Part shown: piece by piece, positions 50,436 through 59,054 of the stretch
Position numbering within the stretch: position 1 is the first letter of the stretch
How the letters are laid out: each line of letters opens with the position of its first letter
Assembly: GCF_018599185.1 (NCBI RefSeq)
Contig: NZ_JAHFVL010000001.1
Coordinates: 2,170,001-2,234,000 of the forward strand
Direction of reading: 5' to 3'
DNA: 64,000 nucleotides
Source: Rhodanobacter sp. LX-99
GTDB taxonomy: Bacteria > Pseudomonadota > Gammaproteobacteria > Xanthomonadales > Rhodanobacteraceae
Program-made: the position numbers and the translations under genes
The notes under the pieces: model-generated
The model's database searches: none
Seen by the model: the letters and a program-made list of their open reading frames with translations, nothing else
What the model was told of the DNA's origin: nothing

Positions 50436-51637
50436 ACAAGGCAGCCTCGGAAACCCCGCGTGGCCGCGCCTTCCTCACCGTGTTCCTGAAAGAGGTGAAG
50501 GAGAACCTGCGCGACCGCCGTACCCTGATGAGTGCGTTCCTGACCGGCCCGTTGCTGGGGCCGCTGCTGTTCGTGATGCTGATCAACGTCACCCTCAACC
50601 GCGAACTGGAGAAGGCCGAAAAGCCGCTGCCGGTGCCGGTGATCGGCGCCGAGTTCGCACCGAACCTGCTCGACGCGCTGAAGGCCGGCGGCGTGGTGCC
50701 GGGTGCGGCGGTGGCCGATCCCGAACAGGCCGTGCGCAAGCAGGACGCCGACGTGGTGCTGCGCATCGCCGCCGACTACGGCAAGGCCTGGCGCAAGGGC
50801 GAGCCGGTGCAGGTCGAATTGTTCTACGACTCCTCGCAACGCGACGCCAATACCTCGGTGGAGCGGGTGACCAAGCTGGTCGAAGGCTATGCGCGGCAGC
50901 AGGGCGCGATGCGACTGGTCGCGCGCGGCATGTCGCCAGGCACGGCGTGGCCGCTGCAGGTGGCCCGGCGCGACCAGGCCACGCCGCAGTCGCGCGCGGT
51001 GCTGATGTTCGCGATGCTGCCGTACTTCTTCGTGATCACCATCTTCATGGGCGGCATGTACCTGGCGATCGACCTCACCGCCGGCGAGCGCGAGCGGCAG
51101 TCGCTGGAACCGCTGTTCGCCAACCCGGTGGCGCGCTGGAAGATCCTGTGCGGCAAGCTGGCGGCGATCTGCGCGTTCTCCGCCGCCAGCCTGCTGATCA
51201 CCCTGCTGGCGTTCGCCGTGGTGGGGCAGTTCATTCCCACCGAGAAGATCGGCATGGAGCTGGACCTGGGCCTGCATTTCGCCACTTACGTGTCGCTGCT
51301 GATGCTGCCGCTGGTGCTGCTGCTGGCGGCGCTGCAGTCGATGGTGGCCGCGTTCGCGAAGAGCTACCGCGAGGCGCAGACCTACATCTCGCTGCTGATG
51401 CTGGTGCCGATCATCCCCAGCGCGGTACTGTCGTTCGTGCCGATCAAGGCGCAGGCGTGGATGTATGCAGTGCCGCTGCTGGGCCAGAACCTCGGCATCA
51501 TGCAGCTGCTTCGCGGCGACGGCGTCACCGGCGAGCAGCTCGGCTTGTGCCTGGCCGGCAGCCTCGCGGCGGCGCTGCTCGCGGTGCTGGCGACGATCCA
51601 GCTGTATCGCTCGGAGAAGCTGGCGATTTCCGTCTGA
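50432..51637 (+). CDS. ABC transporter permease, NatB type
   Basis: 401 residues starting inside the natA stop. One N-terminal helix (LTGPLLGPLLFVMLINVTL), a large extracytoplasmic domain of about 140 residues (VPVIGAEFAPNLL ... SVERVTKLVEGYARQQG), then five or six C-terminal helices (LPYFFVITIFMGGMYLAIDLTAGERERQSLEPLFANPV). This is the NatB/ABC-2 layout used for Na+ extrusion in Bacillus and for lipids or peptides elsewhere. Last gene of the six-gene operon. Confidence 0.92.
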   Translation: MNKAASETPRGRAFLTVFLKEVKENLRDRRTLMSAFLTGPLLGPLLFVMLINVTLNRELEKAEKPLPVPVIGAEFAPNLLDALKAGGVVPGAAVADPEQAVRKQDADVVLRIAADYGKAWRKGEPVQVELFYDSSQRDANTSVERVTKLVEGYARQQGAMRLVARGMSPGTAWPLQVARRDQATPQSRAVLMFAMLPYFFVITIFMGGMYLAIDLTAGERERQSLEPLFANPVARWKILCGKLAAICAFSAASLLITLLAFAVVGQFIPTEKIGMELDLGLHFATYVSLLMLPLVLLLAALQSMVAAFAKSYREAQTYISLLMLVPIIPSAVLSFVPIKAQAWMYAVPLLGQNLGIMQLLRGDGVTGEQLGLCLAGSLAAALLAVLATIQLYRSEKLAISV

Positions 51638-51672
51638 GGCGTGGCGAAAGGCGACCCCACCCCAACCCCCAA

Positions 51673-51692
51673 CCCTCCCCTGCAGGGGAGGG
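51673..51692. repeat. REP-like hairpin element after natB
   Basis: CCCTCCCC-TGCA-GGGGAGGG is a perfect palindrome preceded by a C/A-rich CCCAACCCCCAA run. It belongs to the same type of element as the one at 60030-60084 and may serve as terminator or transcript-end protection for the operon. Confidence 0.6.
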
Positions 51693-51712
51693 AGCACAGA
51701 ACGGCACGGCGC

Positions 51713-52039
51713 TCAGCGCGGCGGCGCGGTCAATTCGCGGGCGTCGAGATAGCCGTCGCGATTGCGGTCGAGCTTGTGGAACTGGCTGCGCAGGTTGTCC
51801 TGGAAGCCGGTCAGCGAGATCGGCCGGCCGCGATGGCCGGGCAGCTCCGCGGTTTCGAGGATGCCGTCGCCGTTGCTGTCCATGCTGCGGAAGCTCCGAT
51901 CCATGTACGCCAGGTATTCGGTCTCGCTGACCCGGCCGTCGCCATCGCCGTCGAACATCTGCAGGTACTCCGAACGCGTTTCCTGCGCCAGCGCGGCCGC
52001 TGCCGCCAGCAACAGCGCCAGCGCGGCGACAAGCCGCAC
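51713..52039 (-). CDS. Periplasmic EF-hand protein
   Basis: 108 residues. Signal peptide (LVAALALLLAAAAALAQ) followed by three EF-hand loops, DGDGDGRVSETE, DSNGDGILETAE and DRNRDGYLDARE, each with the Asp/Asn ligands and final Glu for Ca2+. Role unknown; calcium buffering or sensing in the periplasm. It starts 2 bp after the folE stop and is probably co-transcribed with it. Confidence 0.9.
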   Translation of the reverse strand: MRLVAALALLLAAAAALAQETRSEYLQMFDGDGDGRVSETEYLAYMDRSFRSMDSNGDGILETAELPGHRGRPISLTGFQDNLRSQFHKLDRNRDGYLDARELTAPPR

Positions 52040-52041
52040 GT

Positions 52042-52644
52042 TCAGCGGCTGCCGCCGTGGATGCCGATGAACTGCAGGAACTCCGCGCGGGTGCGCGCGT
52101 CGTCACGGAAGGTGCCGAGCATCTGGCTGGTCACCATCGACACGCCGCGCTTGTGCACGCCGCGGGTGGTCATGCATTCGTGGCTGGCGTCGACCACCAC
52201 CGCCACGCCGGCCGGCTGCAGGGTTTCCTGGATGCACTGGGCGATCTGCGCGGTGAGCTTCTCCTGCACCTGGAAGCGGCGCGCGAAGCCTTCCACCACA
52301 CGGGCCAGCTTGCTGATGCCGACCACCCGGTTGGTCGGCAGGTAGCCGACGTGGGCGCGGCCGATGATCGGCGCCATGTGGTGCTCGCAGTGGCTCTCGA
52401 ACTCGATGTCGCGCAGCACCACCATCTCGTCGTAGCCGTTCACCTCCTTGAAGGTGCGGCGCAGGTATTCGCCCGGATCGGATTCGTAGCCGGAAAACCA
52501 GTCGCGATATGCCTTCACCACCCGCTTGGGCGTGTCCAGCAGGCCTTCGCGCGAAGGGTCTTCGCCGGCCCAGCGCAGCAAGGTGCGCACGGCTTCCTCG
52601 GCCTGTTCGCGACTGACGTCGTTCGGATGGGGCTGGTCGCTCAT
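52042..52644 (-). CDS. folE: GTP cyclohydrolase I
   Basis: 200 residues. The zinc ligands are present in SHCEHHMAP (Cys, His) and [10 protein letters not shown] (Cys), with GRAHVGYLP and [18 protein letters not shown]. It converts GTP to dihydroneopterin triphosphate, the first step of folate (and here possibly queuosine-type) synthesis. Slightly shorter than E. coli FolE (222) at the N-terminus, which is normal for this branch. Confidence 0.97.
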   Translation of the reverse strand: MSDQPHPNDVSREQAEEAVRTLLRWAGEDPSREGLLDTPKRVVKAYRDWFSGYESDPGEYLRRTFKEVNGYDEMVVLRDIEFESHCEHHMAPIIGRAHVGYLPTNRVVGISKLARVVEGFARRFQVQEKLTAQIAQCIQETLQPAGVAVVVDASHECMTTRGVHKRGVSMVTSQMLGTFRDDARTRAEFLQFIGIHGGSR

Positions 52645-52723
52645 GCGGATACCTTTGGGGTTGCGGGTCGGATCAGTTTAGCGGCAGCGTCAAGCCCGCG
52701 CAGGCGCGGGCGTGGTGGGACGC

Positions 52724-54166
52724 TCAGACTTCCGGGTCGTCGTTCTCGTCCGGCGTGGGCACGTCGTCGCCCAGCAACTGCCGGGTGACTTCGCCGGGCG
52801 CAGTTTCCACGCCGCGCAGTTTGCGTTCGATCGCACGGGTGCGCTGGCCGGTCGCGTCGATCTGGTTGCTGGCCTGGTCGAGATTCTTCTTGACCTTGTC
52901 CAGTACTGCGCCGAACTTGCCGAACTCGGTCTTGACCGCGCCGAGCAGTTGCCATACCTCGCTGCTGCGTTTCTCGATCGCCAACGTGCGGAAGCCGGCC
53001 TTGAGGCTGGTCAGGATCGCTGCCAGCGTGGTCGGTCCGGCGACCGTGATGTGATGGTCGCGCTGCAGCGACTCGAACAGGCCCGGCCGCCGCAGCACCT
53101 CGGCGAACAAACCCTCGGTGGGCAGGAACAGGATGGCGAAGTCCACCGTGTGCGGCGGTGCCACGTACTTGCTGCGTATGCGCTTGGCCTCGTCGCGCAC
53201 GCGCCGCTCCAGTGCGTTGGCGGCGTCCGTGGCGGCTGCGGTGTTGGCGTTTTCCTGGGCCTCCTGCAGGCGCTGGTAGTCCTCGAGCGGAAATTTGGCG
53301 TCGATCGGCAGCCACAGCGCGGCACCATCGACGCCGTTGGGCATGTGGATGGCGTATTCGACCCGTGCGTCGGAGTTGGGCACCACGGCCACGTTGACTG
53401 CGTACTGGTCGGGCGTCAGGAGCTGTTCGAGCAGCGCTCCGAGCTGGGTTTCACCCAGTACACCGCGCGTCTTCACGTTACCGAGCACGCGCTTCAGGTC
53501 ACCCACGCCGGTGGCCAGGCTCTGCATTTCGCCAAGGCCGCGTTGCACCGCTTCGAGCCGTTCGGAAACCAGCTTGAAAGACTCGCCCAGGCGGGTTTCG
53601 AGGGTGGCGTGCAGCTTCTCGTCGACAGTGGCGCGCATCTGCTCGAGCTTGGCCGCGTTGTCCTGCTGGATCGCGCCGAGCTTGGCTTCCAGCGTGGCGC
53701 GCACTTCGCCCATGCGCTTTTCGTGCTCGGTGCTGAGCGCGGCGAAGCGCTGTTGCTGCTGCTCGCCGAAATGGTTGAGCGCGAGCGTGGTTTCCGCACG
53801 GCTCTTGCGCGCGTCCTCGGTGAGTTGCTGGGCCAGCGTCTGCAGGCCCTGGCTGGTGCCGTCGGTGAGCGCGGCAAGGCGCTGGCCGAAGCCGTCGATG
53901 CGCTCGGCCTGCTGTTGCGACATGCCGTTGAGCTGTTCGCCAAGATGGCCGCGGAAGCGGTCGAAGCCCTGCTGCAGTTCCTCGCGGCCGGCGCGCTGCT
54001 CCTCGCGCAGGGTGCGTTCGACGCGGGCGCTGTCGTCTTTCAGGGCGTCCAGCTTCGCGCCCAGGCCGGGGTCGCCGCGCCCGCGCAGCAGCACCGCGAC
54101 CTGCAACAGCAGCACCAGCGCGGCAAGGATGACGAGGGCGATCAGCAGGGTTTCATTGAGCGGCAT
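52724..54166 (-). CDS. rmuC: DNA recombination protein RmuC
   Basis: 480 residues. An N-terminal membrane helix (TLLIALVILAALVLLLQVAVLL) is followed by ~200 residues of Gln/Glu-rich coiled coil (QQQQRFAALSTEHEKRMGEVRATLEAK). The RmuC nuclease-like core is RGVLGETQLGALLEQLL, AALWLPIDAKFPLEDYQRL and DFAILFLPTEGLF. RmuC limits DNA inversion and recombination in E. coli and has a PD-(D/E)xK-like fold. The Asp-rich C-terminus (DENDDPEV) is variable in the family. Confidence 0.95.
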   Translation of the reverse strand: MPLNETLLIALVILAALVLLLQVAVLLRGRGDPGLGAKLDALKDDSARVERTLREEQRAGREELQQGFDRFRGHLGEQLNGMSQQQAERIDGFGQRLAALTDGTSQGLQTLAQQLTEDARKSRAETTLALNHFGEQQQQRFAALSTEHEKRMGEVRATLEAKLGAIQQDNAAKLEQMRATVDEKLHATLETRLGESFKLVSERLEAVQRGLGEMQSLATGVGDLKRVLGNVKTRGVLGETQLGALLEQLLTPDQYAVNVAVVPNSDARVEYAIHMPNGVDGAALWLPIDAKFPLEDYQRLQEAQENANTAAATDAANALERRVRDEAKRIRSKYVAPPHTVDFAILFLPTEGLFAEVLRRPGLFESLQRDHHITVAGPTTLAAILTSLKAGFRTLAIEKRSSEVWQLLGAVKTEFGKFGAVLDKVKKNLDQASNQIDATGQRTRAIERKLRGVETAPGEVTRQLLGDDVPTPDENDDPEV

Positions 54167-54291
54167 GGAACGTTTTCCCGGGTCGATGCATCCAGTGTAC
54201 GTCGAGCGGTCTCATCGGCTGCGCCTGGATTTCACGTTGCCGCTGCCAGGGCGGTGCATCATGGGCCGATACGTCGGCCTGGGAGAGCGTC

Positions 54292-55485
54292 ATGGAACAT
54301 GTTCACGATTACCTGATCATCGGCGCCGGCATGGCCGCCGATGCGGCGGCCAAGGCGATCCGCGAGGTCGATGCCGCGGCGAACGTCGGCATCGTCGGCG
54401 CCGAGACGCCGCCGCCCTATCAGCGGCCGCCGCTGTCCAAGGCGCTGTGGAAGGGCGACAAGTCGGTGGCCGACATCGACCTGGCCACCGCGCAAGGCGG
54501 CGCGACCTTGCACCTGGGCCGCCGCGTCGAATCGTTGGACCGGGTGGCGCGCACCGCGCGCGACGACCGCGGCGACAGCTACCGCTACCGCCGCCTGCTG
54601 CTGGCCACCGGCGCCACCCCGCGGCGGCTGCCGTTCGAGGGCGGCGAGCGGATTATCCATTTCCGCACGCTGGACGATTACCAGGCCTTGCGGCGCTACG
54701 CCCAGCCCGGCGCCTTCATCGCGGTGATCGGCGGCGGTTTCATCGGCTGCGAACTGGCGGCGTCGCTGTGCAGCCTCGGCTGCAAGGTGACCCTGCTGTT
54801 TCCCGGCGAGACGATCGGCGCGGGGCGCTACCCCGATGGCCTGGCGCACTATCTCGACGACTACTACCGCAGCCGCGGCGTGGACGTGCGCAGCGGCGTG
54901 CGCGTGCAGGGCAGCAACCCCACCGACGGCGGCGTGGAGCTGGTGCTGTCCGATGGCAGCCTGCTGCGCGTGGAAGCGGCGGTGGCCGGCCTCGGCGTGA
55001 CGCCGAACACCGCGCTGGCCGAACAGGCCGGCCTTGCCGTCGACGACGGCATCGTGGCCGACGCCCATCTGCGCAGCAGCGATGCGGACATCTGGGCTGC
55101 CGGCGACGTGGCCAACTTCTACAACCCGGCGCTGGGCCGGCGGCTGCGGGTGGAGCACGAGGACGCAGCAGTCAGCATGGGCCGCCACGCCGGCCGCGCG
55201 ATGGCCGGGGTCGCCGGGGAATACACCGCGCTGCCGTTCTTCTATTCCGACCTGTTCGATCTCGGCTACGAAGCGGTCGGCCTGCTGGATACGCGACTGG
55301 ACGTGGTCGAGGACTGGCGCGAGCCGAACCGCGAGGGCGTGGTGTATTACCTCGAGGCCGGGCGCGTGCGCGGCGTGCTGTTGTGGAACACGTGGGATCA
55401 GGTGGATGCCGCGCGCGAGCTGATCGCGCAACCCGGCCCGTTCGACGCCGCCTCGCTGCGCGGGCGGCTGCCGCGTGGTGGCTGA
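54292..55485 (+). CDS. FAD/NAD(P)-dependent oxidoreductase (ferredoxin-reductase/AIF-like)
   Basis: 397 residues. The FAD motif DYLIIGAGMAADAAAKAI begins at residue 6; RPPLSKALWKG, the NAD motif FIAVIGGGFIGCELAASL and the second FAD motif ADIWAAGDVANF are present. The C-terminal ~90 residues (LPFFYSDLFDLGYEAVGLL) match the AIF/reductase dimerisation domain. It probably reduces a ferredoxin, rubredoxin or quinone with NAD(P)H. Its partner is unknown. The stop codon abuts the stop of the convergent rlmI gene with no bases between. Confidence 0.9.
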   Translation: MEHVHDYLIIGAGMAADAAAKAIREVDAAANVGIVGAETPPPYQRPPLSKALWKGDKSVADIDLATAQGGATLHLGRRVESLDRVARTARDDRGDSYRYRRLLLATGATPRRLPFEGGERIIHFRTLDDYQALRRYAQPGAFIAVIGGGFIGCELAASLCSLGCKVTLLFPGETIGAGRYPDGLAHYLDDYYRSRGVDVRSGVRVQGSNPTDGGVELVLSDGSLLRVEAAVAGLGVTPNTALAEQAGLAVDDGIVADAHLRSSDADIWAAGDVANFYNPALGRRLRVEHEDAAVSMGRHAGRAMAGVAGEYTALPFFYSDLFDLGYEAVGLLDTRLDVVEDWREPNREGVVYYLEAGRVRGVLLWNTWDQVDAARELIAQPGPFDAASLRGRLPRGG

Positions 55486-56658
55486 TCAATCCACCCGGCA
55501 GAACACCGCCTTCAGGTAGCGCCCTTCCGGCACGTCGGTGCGGAACGGGTGGTCGGCGCCGGCGCCGCGCACTTCCAGCACCTGGATTTCGCGGCCGGCG
55601 TTGAGCGCCACACGGCGCAGCATTTCCAGGAACTCGCCTTCGCCGACCAGGCCGGTGCACGAGCAGGTCAGCAGCAGGCCGCCGGGCGGGATGATGTCCA
55701 GCGCCATGCGGTTCATCGCGAAGTACTTCTTCAGCGCGTCCATCACCTTGCTGCGGTCGCGGGTGAGCTTGGCCGGGTCGAGGATCACCGCGTCGTAGCG
55801 CTCGCCGCGCGCCACCGCGGCACGCACCCAGTCGAAGATGTCGGACTGCTCGAACGTGACGGCGACGTTGTTGGCGGCGGCATTGGCGCGGGCGACTTCG
55901 AGGATGCCCGCATCCAGATCCACGCCGACCGCCTCGCGCGCGCCGGCGGCCATCGCGTGCACGGCGAAGCCGCCGGCGTTGCAGCACAGGTCGAGCACGC
56001 GGCGACCCTTCGCCAGTTCGGCGAAGCGCTTGCGGTTGTCGCGCTGGTCGGCGAAGAAGCCGGTCTTGTGGCCGGAGCCCGGCGCGGCGTGGAAGCGCAG
56101 GCCGTGCTCGTGCACCTCGAACGCGGCGGGCACATCGGGGCTGCGGCAGTCGAACGATTCCTGCTTCTGCACGTGCGACTCGGCGAACCAGTACAGCTGC
56201 GCGCCGGGGAAGTGCGTCAGCAGGGCGGCGTGGATCGCCTCGCGGAAACGCCACATGCCGGCGGCGAAGTATTCGATCACCAGGATGTCGGCGTAGCGGT
56301 CGACGATCAGGCCGGACAGCCCATCGCCCTCGCTGTGCACCACGCGCCAGGCGTCGCTGACGGCATCGAGCTGCAGCCAGTCGCGGCGCAGCTGCACGGC
56401 GCGGGCTATGCGTGAAGCGATCCAGTCGGCGTCGATGCTGGCGTCCGGATGCGTGTCGAGCAGGCGCAGCGCGATGCGCGCGTGGCCGTTCCAGAACGCG
56501 CGGCCGACGAAGCGGCCCCTCGCGTCGTGCACCTCGACCAGGCTGCCCGGCGGCAACTTCGACTCCGGCTTGTAGATCTGCGCCGACCACACCCACGGGT
56601 GGCCGGGGTTGCGATCGGACTTCAGGCGGATGACGGGTAACGCAGCGGGAGTATTCAT
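55486..56658 (-). CDS. rlmI: 23S rRNA (cytosine-1962-C5)-methyltransferase
   Basis: 390 residues. An N-terminal PUA domain (LKSDRNPGHPWVWSAQIYK, GRAFWNGHARIALRLL) is followed by a Rossmann methyltransferase domain with GRRVLDLCCNAGGFAVHA and ILDPAKLTR. The catalytic Cys lies in LLLTCSCTGLV. RlmI methylates C1962 of 23S rRNA using S-adenosylmethionine. Length matches E. coli (396). Confidence 0.95.
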   Translation of the reverse strand: MNTPAALPVIRLKSDRNPGHPWVWSAQIYKPESKLPPGSLVEVHDARGRFVGRAFWNGHARIALRLLDTHPDASIDADWIASRIARAVQLRRDWLQLDAVSDAWRVVHSEGDGLSGLIVDRYADILVIEYFAAGMWRFREAIHAALLTHFPGAQLYWFAESHVQKQESFDCRSPDVPAAFEVHEHGLRFHAAPGSGHKTGFFADQRDNRKRFAELAKGRRVLDLCCNAGGFAVHAMAAGAREAVGVDLDAGILEVARANAAANNVAVTFEQSDIFDWVRAAVARGERYDAVILDPAKLTRDRSKVMDALKKYFAMNRMALDIIPPGGLLLTCSCTGLVGEGEFLEMLRRVALNAGREIQVLEVRGAGADHPFRTDVPEGRYLKAVFCRVD

Positions 56659-56718
56659 CCGCGCATGATAGCTGGTGCTTCGCTTATCCCCGGCGGGCAG
56701 TGCAGGGGCGAAGCGTTT

Positions 56719-57156
56719 TCAGCGCAGGCGCAGCACCAGCCACGACAGCAGCGCCAGCAGGTTGATGCCCAGCCGCGACACGGCCGGGCCGGCGACGGCG
56801 AGCACGAAACCCTGCGTGCCGAAGTGCCAGTCGATGCCCAGCCGCGGCGCGGCCTGCAAGGTGGCGAACACGTTGACGAAGGCGCCGCTGTGCAGCGCGT
56901 AGCTGAAGATCGGCGTGGCGATCAGCGGCAGCTGCAGCAGCTGCGCCCAGCGCGACAGCCGCACGCCGCTCTCGCTGCCTTCCAGCAGCAGCACGCCGGC
57001 GACCAGCACGAAGCCGAACAGGAGCAGGCCGATCAGCGCGAGGATGCTGTCGTGGGTCGAGCCCAGCGGCAGCAGGCGGCGCAGCATCACTGCCGCGCCG
57101 TACAGGCCGCCGGCGACTTCGAGAATGCCGATCAGGCGAAAGAGAAAATTGCGCAC
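56719..57156 (-). CDS. Hypothetical four-helix membrane protein
   Basis: 145 residues with a GTG start. Four hydrophobic stretches, including FLFRLIGILEVAGGLYGAAVML and SILALIGLLLFGFVLVAGVLLL. No family recognised. Codon use is typical of the window. It lies 60 bp upstream of rlmI on the same strand and 91 bp downstream of the glutathionylspermidine synthase-like gene, so shared transcription is possible. Confidence 0.75.
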   Translation of the reverse strand: MRNFLFRLIGILEVAGGLYGAAVMLRRLLPLGSTHDSILALIGLLLFGFVLVAGVLLLEGSESGVRLSRWAQLLQLPLIATPIFSYALHSGAFVNVFATLQAAPRLGIDWHFGTQGFVLAVAGPAVSRLGINLLALLSWLVLRLR

Positions 57157-57247
57157 GCGTGGCCCCGTTCAAAAGACGCAAGCTTAGCCGAGCAGGGCCG
57201 GCGGGATTTGCGCGGGCGTCTCGATTTTCCGCAGATGGCGACGCGGC

Positions 57248-58429
57248 TCAGGCGATCAGCACGCCGCGCGCTTCCTCGACGATCGCATGCGGCACGAAGC
57301 GGGCGCTGTCCTGGGTGACCAGCGAGCTGTCCTCTCGGATGCCGATGCCGCAGGCGCGGTCGCCGACCACCCAGCTGCCGATCAGCGGGTAGTGGCCGTC
57401 GAAAGCGGTCAGCGGGTGGCAGGCCTGGCGGATGCACGGGCCATCGCGGTACGGGCCGTCGGTGCGCAGCTCGCGGCCGTCGTCCAGGTGCATCGCGACG
57501 TTGGCGCCTTCGCGCGAATGCAGCGGCTTGCGCACCCAGCCCCGCGGCGGCGCGCCACCGGCGTCGAACTCGGCCGGCAGCAGGTTCGGGTGGCCGCGGT
57601 GGGCGTCCCACAGCAGCGGCAGGATGCCCTTGTTGCTCAGCAGCGCCTTCCACGGCGGCTCGATCAACTGCAGGCCGGCACGCGGCAAATGCTGGCCGAA
57701 CGACTCGCGGAACATGTCCTCCAGCGGGTACAGCTTGAACAGGCAGCCGATCACCTGGTCGTCGAGGTCGGTAAAGCGGCCGTCGGCGGAGACGCCGATG
57801 TCCTCGATCGCCAGCGCGCCGCAGTCGACGCCGGCCTGCAGCGCGCAATCGCGCAGGTAGGCCACCGTACCCTGGTCCTCCATCGAGTCGCGCACCGCGG
57901 CAAAATGAAACGGCCGCGCGATGCCGCGCGCGATCGTGCCGAACGCTTCCACCAGGGATTCGTAGATCGAATTGAACTGGTCGCTGCCGGCCGGCAGCTG
58001 GCCGCGCGCGAGCTGGTCTTCCAGCCATTGCCACTGGAAGAACGCGGCTTCGAACAGCGAGGTCGGGGTGTCGTAGTTCAGCTCGTACAGCTTGGCCGGA
58101 CCGGTGCCGTCGTAGGCGAAGTCCATGCGGCCGTACAGGTGCGGCTGGCGCTCGCGCCAGCTCTGCGCGATCCAGTCCCGGTACGGTTCCGGAATCGCCA
58201 GCTGCTGCATGTGCTGCTCGCTGCCGACGATGCGCTCGACCATGTCCAGCGCCATCGCGTGCAGTTCCTCGCTGGGCGCCTCGATGTCGACCTCGATCTC
58301 GCGCAGGCTGAACGCGTAGTACGCCGACTCGTCCCAGTACGGCGCATCGTCGATGGTGTGGAAACCGAAGCCGCACGCGGCGGCCTTGGCGCGCCAGTCG
58401 GGGCGCTCGGCCGTGGCGACCCGGCGCAT
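57248..58429 (-). CDS. Glutathionylspermidine synthase-family ATP-grasp protein (YgiC/YjfC type)
   Basis: 393 residues from ATG 58429, overlapping the YgiB-like stop by one base (TGATG). Motifs of the synthetase domain are present: LYELNYDTPTSLFEAAFFQWQW, KLYPLEDMFRESFG, EPPWKALLSNKGILPLLW and ADHPL-like GSWVVGDRACGIGIREDSSLVT. There is no amidase domain, so it is the YgiC/YjfC type, whose ligase substrate is unsettled (peptide-polyamine suspected). The frame is open to 59095, but only as a shadow. Confidence 0.92.
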   Translation of the reverse strand: MRRVATAERPDWRAKAAACGFGFHTIDDAPYWDESAYYAFSLREIEVDIEAPSEELHAMALDMVERIVGSEQHMQQLAIPEPYRDWIAQSWRERQPHLYGRMDFAYDGTGPAKLYELNYDTPTSLFEAAFFQWQWLEDQLARGQLPAGSDQFNSIYESLVEAFGTIARGIARPFHFAAVRDSMEDQGTVAYLRDCALQAGVDCGALAIEDIGVSADGRFTDLDDQVIGCLFKLYPLEDMFRESFGQHLPRAGLQLIEPPWKALLSNKGILPLLWDAHRGHPNLLPAEFDAGGAPPRGWVRKPLHSREGANVAMHLDDGRELRTDGPYRDGPCIRQACHPLTAFDGHYPLIGSWVVGDRACGIGIREDSSLVTQDSARFVPHAIVEEARGVLIA

Positions 58430-58968
58430 CAGCCGCCGATGCCGCGGCTGCTGCCGGACGTGCCGAAACCGGAACGGCTGACCGTGATCGCGCGGTTCGG
58501 CGTGGCGTTGACCGGCACCATCGCGGTACCGGCGCCGCCACGGTAGACGCCGCCGGCGCCGGTGGCCGGGCGCTGCCAGCCGCCATTGCTGTCGCGGAAC
58601 GCCGGCGCGCTGTTGAAGCCGTTCGCGGCCACGCCGTTGCGCGACATCATCTGCGACAGGAAGAAGCCGGTCATCAGCGGGCCGAAGAACGAATGGCTGG
58701 CGCCGTCGTTGCGCTCGGCGCACTTCTCCTTGCCGTAGCTGGCTTCGCATGCCTCGCGGTTGGCGAAGCGCGGCGCGGTGGCCACCGCGTCCTGCTGCGC
58801 CTTGGCGAACGCCTGCTGGCAGGTGCTGCTGTCGTTGGTCTGCGCCACGCAGGCCTCGACCGAGGTGTACAGGCCTTCGCGCGACGCGCTTTCGCTGCGG
58901 TCGCAGGCGGTCAGCAACAACGGGGCCGTGCTCATCAGCAGCAGGGCGGCGGTGCGGGATCGTTTCAT
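58429..58968 (-). CDS. YgiB-type lipoprotein (DUF1190)
   Basis: 179 residues from ATG 58968. A lipobox (LLLTACDRSE) is followed by four Cys in VEACVAQTNDSSTCQQAF and EACEASYGKEKCAE and a long Gly/Ser/Asn-rich tail ending SGSSRGIGG. The DUF1190 family is consistently encoded next to YgiC-type ligases, as here. It is probably a periplasmic or outer-membrane partner, possibly the ligase target. Confidence 0.9.
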   Translation of the reverse strand: MKRSRTAALLLMSTAPLLLTACDRSESASREGLYTSVEACVAQTNDSSTCQQAFAKAQQDAVATAPRFANREACEASYGKEKCAERNDGASHSFFGPLMTGFFLSQMMSRNGVAANGFNSAPAFRDSNGGWQRPATGAGGVYRGGAGTAMVPVNATPNRAITVSRSGFGTSGSSRGIGG

Positions 58969-59054
58969 GGACACACTCGGCAAGGTATCCGGCCAAGCAT
59001 GCCTGCTTGCGCGCGCGGATGAAAGTTCTTGCGGTCGAATGCCGCAGCGACCCC

